Origin: Megaustenia siamemsis
Lineage: Eukaryota > Mollusca > Gastropoda > Stylommatophora > Ariophantidae
Assembly: GCA_032433765.1 (NCBI GenBank)
Contig: JAVIAB010000051.1
Span: forward strand, 85,575,973 to 85,639,972
Direction: 5' to 3'
Length of the DNA: 64,000 nucleotides
The translations under genes were made by a program, and so were the position numbers. Within the stretch, counting starts at the first letter, position 1. Each line of letters begins with the position of its first letter. Of this stretch, positions 22,001 through 32,289 are shown piece by piece. The notes beneath the pieces were generated by a model. It worked only from the letters and a program-made list of their open reading frames with translations, did no database searches and was not told the origin of the DNA.

Positions 22001-22262
22001 GACAGCTTTGATGAAGGCGGCGTTACTAACTGACAACTGTGATGAAAGCGGTGTTACTAATTGACTGCTTTGATGAAGGCGGCGTTACTAACTGGCAACT
22101 GTGATGAATGCGGTGTTACTAACTGACAACTGTGATGAATGCGGTATTACTAATTGACTGCTTTGATGAAGGTGGCTTTACTAATTGACAGCTTTGATGA
22201 AGGCGGCGTTACTAATTGACAGCTCTGATGAAGGCGACGTTACTAATTGACTGTAGTGTTAC
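19055..22262. repeat. 31-bp minisatellite, about 103 copies, with internal subfamilies
   Basis: The core is GGCGTTACTAACTGACAAC followed by TTTGATGAATGC. Three zones are visible: GAATGCGGC units (to about 19370), GCATACGGC units (about 19370-20800) and GAAGGCGGC units with GACAGC (about 21110-22240). A 170-bp block containing a truncated 15-bp unit (GACACGTTACTAACTTAC) repeats at 21351 and 21521. No coding potential. Confidence 0.95.
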
Positions 22263-23095
22263 TAATCGCTGGTTGCAATGCAATAAAATTGCTGAAAATA
22301 CTATCAGTTAATGAAAAATGTGTGGGCAAAATAAATACATTTTAAATTAATAATTCTATCGTGAAAGTTCAGACCATCATCATCTTCCAGTCCAGGTCAA
22401 CAGTAATGCTGCAATATCCTTAGTGATGCAGACACCATATGGATGGCAGCGGCCTCATCAACCATCTCTGAACCAATTGTAACAGAAAATGAGGAAATTG
22501 AATCGTCATTTACGAACAACAACATCATAATCACGCTACTCACTTTGTTGCCGTTTACATCGTAATTGCTTTACTCGTTCTATAACTAAGTACTAAGAAA
22601 AGGTTTAGGAATAATGATCGCCATATAAAACATAATGAAACAATGAATACAATGATTTGCCCACATGTAAGACAGAAGGAACAAAACGCAACAAACGAGC
22701 CCGTAATACATTTTTACGGTAATACCAGACTCAAGTGTCGATTACGAAAAAGATGGTTTGACGGAATATTACAATCTCTAGGAAAGATAACAAATGTCAA
22801 ACAGAGGAGCTAAAGATCGGTATTTATATCTCCCTACAATGCTGAAAGCAAATGTGGAAGGGAAGAAGAACTTCTTTAACGTCGTAACATCATTGCTCGT
22901 TCCGTTTTCTTTCGCATCGTAAATTTTTCATTTCTGCTGTCTATCGTGTTACTGTACACTTGCTTTCCTTGTTGTCATCATTTTTATATTCCAGCAGGAT
23001 ATAAGTGATAAATAATGAAAGACATGGTTCCAGGAAGACGAGGCAGGGAGTGACCATGAAGAAGGTTGGCTTCAGAATATCAAAGTGATTTTGAA
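22263..23095. other. Intergenic, no gene recognised
   Basis: AT-rich unique-looking sequence between two minisatellites. No SINE or LINE motif and no convincing exon. Confidence 0.5.
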
Positions 23096-23099
23096 CAAG

Positions 23100-23950
23100 T
23101 GACATGGGTGTGTTGTTTGTTGAACTTGTAGAGGAGGACATGCGTGTGTTGTTTGTTGAACTAGTAGAGGAGGACATGGGTGTGTTGTTTGTTGAACTTG
23201 TAGAGGAGGACATGGGTGTGTTAATTGTTGAACTTGTAGAGGAGGACATGGGTGTGTTGTTTGTTCAACTTGTAGAGGAGAACATGGGTTTGTTGTTGTT
23301 GAACTTGTAGAGGAGAACATGGGTTTGTTGTTGTTGAACTTGTAGAGGAAGACATGGATGTGTTGTTTGTTGAAATTGTAGAGGAGGACATGGATGTGTT
23401 GTTTGTTCAACTTGTAGAGGAGGACATGGGTGTGTTGTTTGTTGAACTTGTAGAGGAGGACATGGGTGTGTTAATTGTTGAACTTGTAGAGGAGGACATG
23501 GGTGTGTTGTTTGTTCAACTTGTAGAGGAGAACATGGGTTTGTTGTTGTTGAACTTGTAGAGGAGGACATGGATGTGTTGTTTGTTGAACTTTAGGAGGA
23601 GGACATGGGTGTGTTGTTTGTTGAACTTGTAAAGGAGGACATGGGTGTGTTGTTTGTTGAACTTGTAGAGGAGGACATGAATGTGTTGTTTGTTGAACTT
23701 GTGGAGGAGGACATGGGCGTGTTGTTTGGTGAACTTGTAGAGGAGGACATGGGTGTGTTGTTTGTTGAACTTGTAGAGGAGGACATGGGTGTGTTGTTTG
23801 TTGAACTTGTAGAGGAGGACATGAATGTGTTGTTTGTTGAACTTGTAGAGGAGGACATGGGTGTGTTGTTTGTTGAACTTATAGAGGACAACATGGGTGT
23901 GTTGTTTGCTGAACTTGTGGAGGAGGACATGGGTGTGTTGAACTTCTGAA
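23100..23950. repeat. 36-bp minisatellite, about 23 copies
   Basis: The unit is GAACTTGTAGAGGAGGACAT then GGGTGTGTTGTTTGTT. Positions 23104-23310 and 23354-23560 are a duplicated block at a spacing of 250 bp, each ending with the shortened GTTTGTTGTTGTTGAAC unit. Because 36 is divisible by three, both strands stay open (plus as VEEDMGVLFVEL, minus as SSSTSSTNNTPM). These frames are artefacts of the array. Confidence 0.95.
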
Positions 23951-24655
23951 GGAAGACGATGTGTTAATTGTTGAACCTTTAGAAGAAGACATGGGTCTTT
24001 TTATTGTTAAACTTGTGGAGTAGGACGATGTGTTTATTGTTCAACTTGTGCAGTAGAACTATGTGTTGATTGTTCAACTTGTGGAGTAGGACGATGTGTT
24101 GATTGTTCAACTTGTGGAGTAGGACGATGTGTTGATTGCTCAACTTGTAGATTAGGACGATGTGTTGATTGTTCAACTTGTGGAGTAGGACGATGTGTTG
24201 ATTGTTCAACTTGTGGAGTAGGACGATGTGTTGATTGTTCAACTTGTGGAGTAGGACGATGTGTTGTTTGTTCAACTTGTGGAGTAGAACGATGTTTTTA
24301 TTGTTCAACTTGTTGAGTAGGACGATGTGTTGATTGTTCAACTTGTGGAGTAGAACGATGTTTTTATTGTTCAACTTGTTGAGTAGGACGATGTGTTGAT
24401 TGTTCAACTTGTGGAGTAGGACGATGTGTTGATTGTTCAACTTGTGGAGTAGGACGATGTGTTGATTGTTCAACTTGTGGAGTAGGACGATGTGTTGATT
24501 GTTCAACTTGTGGAGTAGGACGATGTGTTGATTGTTCAACTTGTGGAGTAGGACGATGTGTTGATTGTTCAACTTGTGGAGTAGAACGATGTTTTTATTG
24601 TTCAACTTGTGGAGTAGAACGATATGTTTATTGTTGAGTTTGCCGTGGAGGACAT
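23951..24655. repeat. 33-bp minisatellite, about 21 copies, related to its neighbour
   Basis: The unit is GTTCAACTTGTGGAGTAGG then ACGATGTGTTGATT. It shares GTTGAACTTGTGGAG and GTGTTG with the 36-bp array to its left, differing by a 3-bp shorter unit. The minus strand is open for 208 codons (HKLNNQHIVLL repeats), an artefact of period 33. Confidence 0.95.
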
Positions 24656-24689
24656 GGTTGGATTCATTGAAATTCTCGTCGTGGAAGAA

Positions 24690-25215
24690 AACGTGTTGAT
24701 GTTAATCTTGTCGATGATAACGAAGTGTTAATGTTAATCTTGTTGATGATAACGAAGTGTTGATGTTAATCTTGTCGATGATAACGAAGTGTTAATGTTA
24801 ATCTTGTTGATGATAACGATGTGTTGATGTTAATCTTGTCGATGATAACGAAGTGTTGATGTTAATCTTGTCGATGATAACGAAGTGTTAATGTTAATCT
24901 TGTCGATGATAATGAAGTGTTAATGTTAATCTTGTTGATGATAACGAAGTGTTGATGTTAATCTTGTTGATGATAACGAAGTGTTAATGTTAATCTTGTT
25001 GATGATAACGAAGTGTTAATGTTAATCTTGTTGATGATAACGAAGTGTTGATGTTAATCTTGTCGATGATAGCGAAGTGTTGATGTTAATCTTGTTGATG
25101 ATAACGAAGTGTTAATGTTAATCTTGTCGATGATAACGAAGTGTTGATGTTAATCTTGTAAATGATAACGATGTGTTGATGTTAATCATGTCGATGATAA
25201 CGATGTCTTGATGGT
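24690..25215. repeat. 32-bp minisatellite, about 16 copies
   Basis: The unit is GATGATAACGAAGTGTTAAT then GTTAATCTTGTT. The order of motifs (GTTxAxCTTGT, GATGAT, GTGTTGAT) parallels the 33- and 36-bp arrays on its left, so the three look like successive offshoots of one ancestor. Confidence 0.95.
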
Positions 25216-25393
25216 TAAACCTATGGAAGAGGAAGATGTTTTGAAAATTAATTTTCCGAGTTATCACTGCAGGATGATGTCATTTATTCGCGTTTTACTT
25301 TTGTGCTAGGACGCCGTATCCATTACTATCTTGCACACCCACGTTGAGTGATTAATACTGTCCCAAGTATCAGGATTGATGTGATTTGGTTCT

Positions 25394-25618
25394 GTGAACT
25401 TGAATAGTTTCATCCACGACTACGTGATCTACATAGCTTCAACACATCACTGTAACGTATTTGTATTTAGTGATCTGCATACGAACCCTATGAATTGCAT
25501 TAAGTTGTCTACTTTTATTGAAGAATACACCGGATACAACGTAAGTGTTGGAACAATCAAAACACATTTCGCTGGATGCAGTGGGTGCACCAATCGATAT
25601 GTCTTACTTATATTATGA
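25394..25618 (+). CDS. Possible host exon of unknown function
   Basis: A 74-codon plus frame with protein-like composition (FIHDYVIYIASTHHCNVFVF, then CIKLSTFIEEYTGYN). A possible acceptor (TTCTGTGAACTTGAATAG) ends at 25407. A strong donor-like AAC/GTAAGTG sits at about 25538/25539, which would define an exon of about 131 bp and leave the rest of the frame as intron. No family recognised. Arrays and transposons lie on both sides. Confidence 0.35.
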   Translation: MNLNSFIHDYVIYIASTHHCNVFVFSDLHTNPMNCIKLSTFIEEYTGYNVSVGTIKTHFAGCSGCTNRYVLLIL

Positions 25619-25621
25619 TTG

Positions 25622-25735
25622 ATGTTATTGAAGGAAATTGAGCTATTAAGTTATTGAGTTATTGAGCTATTAAGTTATTGAGTTATTGAACTATTAAGTT
25701 ATTGAGTTATTGAGCTATTAAGTTATTTGCGGGTC
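25622..25735. repeat. Short tandem 3' tail of a minus-strand LINE
   Basis: Alternating GAGTTATT and GAGCTATTAAGTTATT units. The same motif ends the 16336-18825 copy, so it is the LINE 3' tail read on the plus strand. Confidence 0.8.
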
Positions 25736-26475
25736 ATTATCTTTGCACTCCGAACATGTCCATATGTGCTCAGATCCCCTCCTCAGCAAGTCCCGCAGTG
25801 TCCAGCGACTGACGACTACAGTTCTGTATTGGTTGATAAGTCTTTGTACACGCACACTAAGTTTCTCTTTTCTGGCTGTGCCCATCTTAACTCCCATCTT
25901 TTTCATTGGAAGGAGCGACGTGGACTCGTGGTTGTCGAAGTCCTGTGCTCATCTCACATATTGTAGGGCATCCCCCCCCCCCCAGATCCATTGGTTGACC
26001 CAGCCTTCTGTCAAGGACAGCACAGCTAGCCAACCTGTCCGCGCTTTCATTTCCCCGTACTCCCGCATGTCCAGGGACGTAAACAAAGGTGACCTTCCGT
26101 ATTTTTGACTTCTGAAATGACACTACCCATTGCATACGTACAGAGGTCGCCTCCACTTTTTTTGATCATGCTCATCGAATCACTCAGTATGCAGACGTGG
26201 GTGTAGTCTTGTGACTCTAAACAGCTTAATGCCTAGGTCACTGCCATCACATCCATCGTCATCCATCGTGGTCATAACGTATGAACCATTGTCTTCTTTG
26301 ACTATTCTGCCTGCCGATCATGTTGTAAATGTCCATGCACTCCTTTGGTGTCGTATTACAGATCCGTCTGTATAGATGACTGCATCTTTCTCATCGGTGT
26401 TATCCCAGATGAGACTGTTGATCTCCGCATTGACTACGACTGAGTTCTGTTCCCTACATTTCCTGTCGAGTGTGA
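25727..26475 (-). pseudogene. RNase H-type LINE, RNase H and C-terminal fragment
   Basis: On the minus strand it keeps VTFVYVPGHAGVRGNESADR, a 13-C run near 25970-25983 on the plus strand that breaks the frame, then KLSVRVQRLINQYRTVVVSR and HIWTCSECKDNDPQIT, matching the C-terminus of the 16-18 kb copy. Upstream (26160-26470) it retains a decayed RNase H first half. It is truncated at 26475. The 3' end is marked by the tandem tail at 25622-25735. Confidence 0.85.
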
Positions 26476-26735
26476 CAGCTATTGAATGAAAGGTATTGAA
26501 TTAAAGGTATTGAATGAAAGGTATTGTTGAATCATGAAATTATTTGTTTTATGATAGCCTACAGGTCATTACGCTGGGCATTTGCTGTTCGTTTTTTCAA
26601 CTCTTTAGCCGTCTCATATTAATAACCATGCTACACACAGTTTTACTGGTACATAATTGAATAAATAACTTCAAACGTGAAATTTGGTAATGGTAGTTAA
26701 AATATAACGCGTTTTTTCCTTTCCCGATTGTAGTT

Positions 26736-27835
26736 GTCAAGTTTTTGTGTACTAACAAATAATTGTAGTTTTAATCCAATTCTGTGTAGCCATAATTGTA
26801 GTTTTAGTTCATTTCAGTGTAGCCATAATTGTAGTTTTAGTCCAACTCCGTGTAGTCATAATTGTAGTTTTAGTCCAATTCTGTGTAGTCATAATTGTAG
26901 TTTTAGTAGAATTCCGTGTAGCCATAATTGTAGTTTTAGCCCAATTCAGTGTAGCTATAATTGTAGTTTTAGTCCAACTCCGTGTAGTCATAATTGTAGT
27001 TTTACTCCAATTCTGTGTAGTCATAATTGTAGTTTTAGTATAATTCAGTGTGCCATAATTGTAGTTTTAGTCCAATTCAGTGTAGCCATAATTGTAGTTT
27101 TAGTCCAATTCTGTGTAGCCATAATTGTAGTTTTATTCCAATTCTGTGTAGTCATAAATGCAGTTTTATCCCAATTCTGTGTAGTCATAATTGCAGTTTT
27201 ATCCAGTTCTGTGTAGTCATAATTATAGTTTTAGTCCAATTCTGTGTAGTCATAATTTAAGTTTTAGTCTAATTCAGTGTAGCCATAATTATAGTTTTAG
27301 TCCAATACAGTGTAGTAATCATTGCAGTTTTATCCAGTTCTGTGTAGTCATAATTATAGTTGTAGTCCAATTATGTGTAATCATAATTTAAGTTTTAGTC
27401 TAATTCAGTATAGCCATAATTATATTTTTAATCCAATTCTGTGTAGCCTCAATTGCAGTTTTAGTCCAATTCCGTGTAGCTATAATTGCAGCTTTAGTCC
27501 AATTCTGTGTAGCCATAATTGCAGTTTTAGTCCAGTTCTGTGTAGCCATAATTGTAGTTTTAGTCCAAATTCGTGTAGCCATATTTGTTGTTTTAGTCCA
27601 ATTATGTGTAGTCATAATTGTAGTTTTAGTCAAATCTGTGTAGCCATAATTGTTTTTTTTAGTCCAATTATGTGTAGTCATAATTGTAGTTTTAGTCCAA
27701 ATCTGTGTAGCCATAATTATTTTTTTAGTCCAATTATGTGTAGTCATAATTGTAGTTTTAGTCCATATCTGTGTAGCCATAATTGGTTTTTTGTCCAATT
27801 ATGTATAGTCATAAATGCAGTTTTAGTTAGAGAAA
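26736..27835. repeat. 33-bp minisatellite, about 33 copies
   Basis: The unit is TGTGTAGCCATAATTGTAGT then TTTAGTCCAATTC. Period 33 gives long pseudo-frames on both strands (plus CSHNCSFSPIP repeats up to 192 codons; minus KTTIMTTQNW repeats). The cysteine pattern comes only from repetition, not a folded domain. Confidence 0.95.
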
Positions 27836-27960
27836 AAAATGTGACTTTCGGATGTCGAAACCTGATTGGACGTGGTATGTGCACTATTGTTTATTCATGA
27901 AAGTATAAGAGTATCAACATTGTCTAATGACATAATAATATTGATATTACCATTGTAATA

Positions 27961-28217
27961 GTAAAGGTAAAGTAAAGTGTCCCGGCACGCCAAGTGGCGT
28001 ATAGGGAATATGGTGTTTGTGACCATAATTTTTTATAGATTTTCGGCACATGATTTTTGTGGCAATGTGGTCGGTATTACGCCAGTGCCGCTTTACTTTC
28101 CCAGAAAAAAATCCGGTACCCATTAAAGTTGGGTGAACCTGGAGCCGCCGATCAGGACCGAACCCGAACTCTTATCCTTAGCAGTCCTGTTCACTAACCA
28201 CTGAGCTATCGTGCTCC
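27961..28217 (-). mobile_element. SINE B, full length with 12-bp TSD
   Basis: On the minus strand it starts GGAGCACGATAGCTCAGTGG (box A) and continues to GAGTTCGGGTTCGGTCC (box B) and GGCGGCTCC, which can pair with the GGAGC start as a tRNA acceptor stem. The body has GGAAAGTAAAGCGGCACTGG and CCCTATACGCCACTTGGCG, and the tail ACTTTACTTTACCTTTAC. ACCATTGTAATA flanks it at 27949-27960 and 28218-28229. At 257 bp it is the reference copy in this window. A 67-codon frame at 28123-28326 is a shadow. Confidence 0.95.
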
Positions 28218-28229
28218 ACCATTGTAATA

Positions 28230-28800
28230 CATTTATATAATTCAAATAAATTGTAGGTGTAGTTGTAGAGATGGACTGTATTTTACTATGATTGTACCTT
28301 GAGTATTTCTCCAATGAAGAATACACGATACACTTACATCTTTATGATATATATATATATGGAGACATGGAGACATAATGATACACTTGGAATGTTAATG
28401 ATGCATATGGAGACTTAATGATACACTTGGAGTCTTATTAACACAATTGATGACGTAATAACACAATTATAAATTATATAATTTTTAAAAAGATCACAAT
28501 AAAAGAACTAAAAGTGAAACAAAAATTGGAATGAAAAAAAAATAAAACAAAATTGACTTACTAAAAAAAAAAAAAAAAAAAAAAGAATAACGGGAAAAAT
28601 GATATTTTTATTATAACGACGGGACGGCCGTGAAATATGACACAACCGTTACTGCTACACTCCAAAGAGGGCCCATGTTCAGCCCGTGTTAGAACCACTG
28701 ATATTTACGTTCGTCACGGCCAATAATTTAGACCAGAAATTGATGACAACGCGCAATTCACAAACAATTTCTCGCTGCCCAAACGTTATTGTTGTTGTGT
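28230..28800. other. Intergenic, short degenerate repeats and an A-run
   Basis: Positions 28362-28450 hold a few near-copies of GGAGACATAATGATACAC, and 28564-28583 is an A-run. The downstream part could be 3'UTR if the minus exon at 28801 is real. Confidence 0.45.
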
Positions 28801-28914
28801 CTAAAATTGTCCTGATGAATGTCTAGGAAGCGAAGCCAGGAACGGTTGACCTTTAGGTTTAGTACGAGCAAAATAATACCCTTTCCCCTGTATCAGTTTC
28901 CGCACACGAATATT
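28801..28914 (-). CDS. Candidate terminal exon of an unidentified host gene
   Basis: On the minus strand a very strong acceptor (TTCCTTTTTTCTCTCTCATT, then ACTTAATCAAG) is followed in phase 0 by 37 codons and TAG: NIRVRKLIQGKGYYFAR, TKPKGQPFLASLPRH, SSGQF. It is basic and protein-like, but no family is recognised. The surrounding 112-codon frame (to 29139) continues through the pyrimidine tract and is probably not translated there. Confidence 0.4.
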   Translation of the reverse strand, partial: NIRVRKLIQGKGYYFARTKPKGQPFLASLPRHSSGQF

Positions 28915-29439
28915 CTTGATTAAGTAATGAGAGAGAAAAAAGGAATATAGAGTAGGGCGACAGAGAGAAAGAGAGTGGAAAAGTAAAATTGGCGAGTTGT
29001 AAGCCTTCACTTCTATATTTGAATCCTGACATATTCTACTAACGGGCTCATAAAATGTACCGCTTCGTCTGCAAACTATTAGATCTGTCCAAAAGTAGAA
29101 AAGTAACAATAAATTGTCATTGTTTTCCCAAATAAGCACCGTACGAGCAGCGGAATATTTATATTTTTGGCTTCGATTCTAAGATTATTCAAAGTTTAAT
29201 ACAAAAACAAAAGCGATTTCCGTAATTATTAGCATCTAAGTTGAAGTATTTGAGGTGAACTAAGCAATTCCAAACACTACAGAGCTGTCATTGTAAAATG
29301 TATGTAAGATATCTCTATATTTCTGGTGACATGAACATGCAATAACAAAAAGCGTGTACAAAAGTAAAACAAAATATTTGTGCAAAAGTTCAAGTGGAAC
29401 ACTTTAAAATATAATATTTTTTAAATTAAAAAAATAATG
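28915..29439. other. Intergenic or intronic, no feature
   Basis: It begins with the purine-rich complement of the candidate acceptor tract (GAGAGAAAAAAGGAATATAG), then AT-rich sequence. No transposon recognised. Confidence 0.4.
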
Positions 29440-29765
29440 AAAACTGTTTGCATGTGTCTAAGTTATAAACAGCGGAAAATGTTTGCATGTGTCTAAGTTA
29501 TAAACAACGGAAAATGTTTGCATGTGTCTAAGTTATAAACAACGGAAAATGTTTGCATGTGTCTAAGTTATAAACAACGGAAAATGTTTGCATGTGTCTA
29601 AGTTATAAACAACGGAAAATGTTTGCAATGTGTCTAAGTTATAAATAACGGAAAATGTTTGCATGTGTCTAAGTTATAAACAACGGAAAATGTTTGCATG
29701 TGTCTAAGTTATAAACAACGGAAAATGTTTGCATGTGTCTAAGTTATAAACAATGGAAAATGTTT
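29440..29765. repeat. 35-bp minisatellite, about 9 copies
   Basis: The unit is AAAATGTTTGCATGTGTCTA then AGTTATAAACAACGG. It is related to the larger array at 30868-32095 (both share TGTCTAAGTTATAAACAA) and in the same orientation, separated by about 1.1 kb that includes a LINE tail. Confidence 0.95.
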
Positions 29766-30504
29766 GTACGTTTAATAGCATATAGATTAGGGTAGATAGA
29801 ATAGATAATATAATGGGAGACAGAGATATAGTTTGGGTAGATATCTTTGTAGTTACCCAAACTGCGACGGTAATCACAGTAGCAGAATTATAAAGCATTT
29901 ACAGAAACAGACCAGAAGTTAAGTTTTGGGAATGAACATGTTTAGTTGTTATTGGAATGGTGGGGGAATATAACTTGACTTGACTGTCACATGTCCAGAA
30001 ATTAGGTTGATAGCAAACTCGGGGGCAGGTTAAGTTTACGAGATAGATGTCACTCTTAGAGTTCACGTCAGCGTTATTGTTAACACTCAGAGGCTAATTA
30101 AAATGTCAAGATGGACTGTAAAGGCATACGGTGCTTCAGAAAACAATAGTAAGAATAAGAGTAGCATTGAATATGTCAAGCCATAGATATAGATAGCAAG
30201 TGTAAAACAAAACGAGTTGTGATATTTTGAAGATAGAATGAAAGATAGAATTAGAAATGTCACATACAATAAGTATTAAGAGATATATGGCCTCAATATC
30301 CACCTGTGATAACCTCTTGAGCGCATCCAGACCAAGGACATTAATTCTGGAATTAGACTTATAATGTAGATGTACTCCACTAGACTTCACTTGTACAATC
30401 AACGAACAAATAAACTTGTATAAGCAAAATTTCATAGTCTGTGATTACAGACTACATGAATCCATGTCATGACGTTGTTAATATGTCGTGTTGTGATCTA
30501 TGTG
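29766..30504. other. Intergenic; one weak exon-like stretch
   Basis: On the minus strand around 30310-30400 a frame reads VKSSGVHLHYKSNSRINV then GLDALKRLSQ, followed by a donor-like CACAG/GTGGAT. The acceptor is weak. I do not call it a gene. No repeats are seen in the rest. Confidence 0.3.
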
Positions 30505-30785
30505 TAATCATCATCATCATCATAATCGAGTGCCATCTCCGCAACGAAGGCTGGCTACCATGGAGCGCCATTCTGCTCTGTCTCTTGCTTTGATGGTGCA
30601 GGTTGTCATAGCCTGATTTGTCCAATTTTGTATGTTATTCGTCCATGTTAGTGTTGGTCTGCCTCTGCCTCTTTAACATTGTATTTTCCACTCCAATATT
30701 ACTTTGAGTAGGCTGTTGTATCTTTTAACATTCCCCAAAAATCGCATTTGTCTTGTTGGAATTGTGTTTTATGTGTAATATATGA
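30505..30785 (-). pseudogene. RTE/BovB-like LINE 3' end fragment
   Basis: On the minus strand this matches the 3' end of the element at 47736-50370. The plus strand starts with CATCATCATCATCAT, then GAGTGCCATCTCCGCAACG and GGCTGGCTACCATGGAGCGC, against CTCCGCAATGAAGGTTGGC in the reverse of the other copy. It is heavily truncated at the 5' side and non-coding now. Confidence 0.75.
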
Positions 30786-30867
30786 AAATAGAGAAACTCT
30801 GTATCACAAAATATGTAGTAGCAACTCCTAGTCTAAAGATATGAATCAGAGGAAAACTAAGACGATA

Positions 30868-32095
30868 CTACCACATATATGTCTCTAAGTTATAAACAAA
30901 GGAAACTGTTTTATATGTCTCTGTTATAAACAAAGGAAACTGTTTTTATATGTCTCAGTTATAAACAAAGGAAACTGTTTTTATATGTCTCTAAGTTATA
31001 AACAAAGGAAACTTTTTATATGTCTCTAAGTTATAAACAAAGGAAACTGTTTTTATATGTCTCAGTTATAAACAAAGGAAACTGTTTTTATATGTCTCTA
31101 AGTTATAAACAAAGGAAACTGTTTTTATATGTCTCAGTTATAAACAAAGGAAACTGTTTTTATATGTCTCTAAGTTATAAACAAAGGAAACTGTTTTTAT
31201 ATGTCTAAGTTATAAACAAAGGAAACTGTTTTTATATGTCTAAGTTATAAACAAAGGAAACTGTTTTTATATGTCTCTAAGTTATAAACAAAGGAAACTG
31301 TTTTTATATGTCTAAGTTATAAACAAAGGAAACTGTTTTTATATGTCTAAGTTATAAACAAAGGAAACTGTTTTTATATGTCTAAGTTATAAACAAAGGA
31401 AACTGTTTTTATATGTCTCAGTTATAAACAAAGGAAACTGTTTTTATATGTCTAAGTTATAAACAAAGGAAACTGTTTTTATATGTCTCTAAGTTATAAA
31501 CAAAGGAAACTGTTTTTATATGTCTCTAAGTTATAAACAAAGGAAACTGTTTTTATATGTCTAAGTTATAAACAAAGGAAACTGTTTTTATATGTATAAG
31601 TTATAAACAAAGGAAACTGTTTTTATATGTATAAGTTATAAACAAAGGAAACTGTTTTTATATGTATAAGTTATAAACAAAGAAAACTGTTTTTTATGTG
31701 TCTATGTTATAAACAAACGAAACTGTTTTTATGTGTCTAAGTTATAAACAAAGGAAACTGTTTTTATGTCTCTAAGTTATAAACAAAGGAAACTGTTTTT
31801 ATGTGTCTAAGTTATAAACAAACGAAACTGTTTTTATGTCTCTAAGTTATAAACAAACGAAACTGTTTTTATGTCTCTAAGTTATAAACAAAGGAAACTG
31901 TTTTTATGTCTCTAAGTTATAAACAAACGAAACTGTTTTTATGTCTCTAAGTTATAAACAAAGGAAACTGTTTTTATGTGTCTAAGTTATAAACAAAGGA
32001 AACTGTTTTTATGTGTCTAAGTTATAAACAAACGAAACTGTTTTTATGTGTCTAAGTTATAAACAAAGGAAACTGTTTTTATGTGTCAATGTTAG
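30868..32095. repeat. 35/37-bp minisatellite, about 34 copies
   Basis: The unit is AGTTATAAACAAAGGAAACT then GTTTTTATATGTCTC. Unit lengths of 35 and 37 bp occur through presence or absence of two bases (TCTCTAAG versus TCTAAG or TCTCAG). Where they alternate, the 72-bp pair keeps a frame open at 31020-31208. Decayed units continue to about 32190 and resemble those at 29440. Confidence 0.95.
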
Positions 32096-32289
32096 AACGA
32101 ATGAAACATGTTTAGTGTAAGTCAGTAACACAGGAAAATGCTTTGCATGTTTCTAACTTACTAGTAACGCAAAATGTTTGTATGTATTCAAATAAAAAAT
32201 ACATTTGTGGATAATAAAAAAAAATGGTAACGCGAGTGCTCCATTTAGAGACAATGAAGAAGTTCTGTAGAAAAGTAGTTTAAGACAAC

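Noticed and set aside
22941..24605. Ser/Thr-rich or KLNNQHIVLL proteins
   Set aside because: Phases of the 36- and 33-bp arrays.
26734..27900. Cysteine-rich secreted protein (CSHNCSFSP repeats)
   Set aside because: Cysteines recur only because the unit is 33 bp; several phases and both strands are open and there is no signal peptide.
27961..28217. A tRNA gene on the minus strand
   Set aside because: The tRNA-like part continues into a conserved body and tail, has a TSD and recurs three more times: it is a SINE.
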